64,000 bases of DNA from Pipra filicauda (taxonomy: Eukaryota > Chordata > Aves > Passeriformes > Pipridae), in assembly GCF_003945595.2 (NCBI RefSeq), contig NW_024104532.1, positions 8,183,501 through 8,247,500 of the forward strand. Direction: 5' to 3'. This document shows positions 63,816-64,000 of this stretch, piece by piece. The notes beneath the pieces are model-generated. The model worked only from the letters and a program-made list of their open reading frames with translations. It searched no databases and was not told where the DNA came from. The translations under genes and the position numbers were made by a program. Each line of letters starts with the position of its first letter. The stretch's first letter is position 1.

Positions 63816-64000
63816 TGCCTTCTTGCTTTTTGTCTTGTGTGAATCTTCTCATCCCCTGGCACCTAAATTGAGGGTTTTTTCTATCACTGTCTGGAAGCAT
63901 ATAGCTTTTCATGTGTCTTCCTCTGTATGTCCTTGAGATATTTTTGAGAGCTAGCTGGTGGATATACCTTGGAGGAATTTGCTCCTGGGATTTTTCCTTT
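63816..64000. other. Downstream intergenic flank
   Basis: The last 185 bases carry the presumed downstream element of the distal poly(A) site and nothing else I recognise. By known vertebrate order RARS1 should come next, but no exon of it is visible. Confidence 0.7.

Overview
The window looks like bird nuclear DNA. Three things point that way: long AT-leaning introns with sparse conserved exons, a 5'-truncated CR1 LINE tail of the kind found in birds and reptiles, and exon translations that closely follow vertebrate KIBRA. I cannot place it to genus. All family assignments rest on recalled human WWC1/KIBRA, not on a search.

The one gene I can assign with confidence is WWC1 (KIBRA, a WW and C2 domain scaffold of the Hippo pathway), on the + strand. 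Twenty-two coding exons, numbered 2 to 23 on the assumption that one coding exon lies upstream, run from 28331 to the stop at 63140. Every exon is bounded by AG and GT, and the reading phase carries through all 22 without a break, giving 1107 residues. The missing part is the first WW domain (about 40 residues in mammals). The protein reads as second WW domain, long coiled coil, Ser-rich linker, C2 domain, acidic variable segment, aPKC-binding-type basic segment, C-terminal coiled coil and a C-terminal PDZ ligand (ADDV). Two AATAAA signals follow the stop.

Positions 1-28330 are WWC1 intron 1 (partial). This stretch holds simple repeats, a CpG-rich patch at 14519-14935, a CR1 fragment, a perfect 10-bp hairpin, and a chain of protein-like, phase-compatible candidate exons on the minus strand (22042 down to about 17896). 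That chain could be an unrecognised gene nested antisense in the intron. It is the most novel candidate here, but it is unproven.

Positions 28441-63073 alternate WWC1 exons and introns. The introns hold an AC-rich tract (50687-50768), an ATT microsatellite (60137-60221), a 15-base T run (60653-60667) and little else I can name. Positions 63141-63815 are the 3'UTR and 63816-64000 are downstream flank. From known vertebrate gene order RARS1 would be expected further downstream, but none of it is visible.
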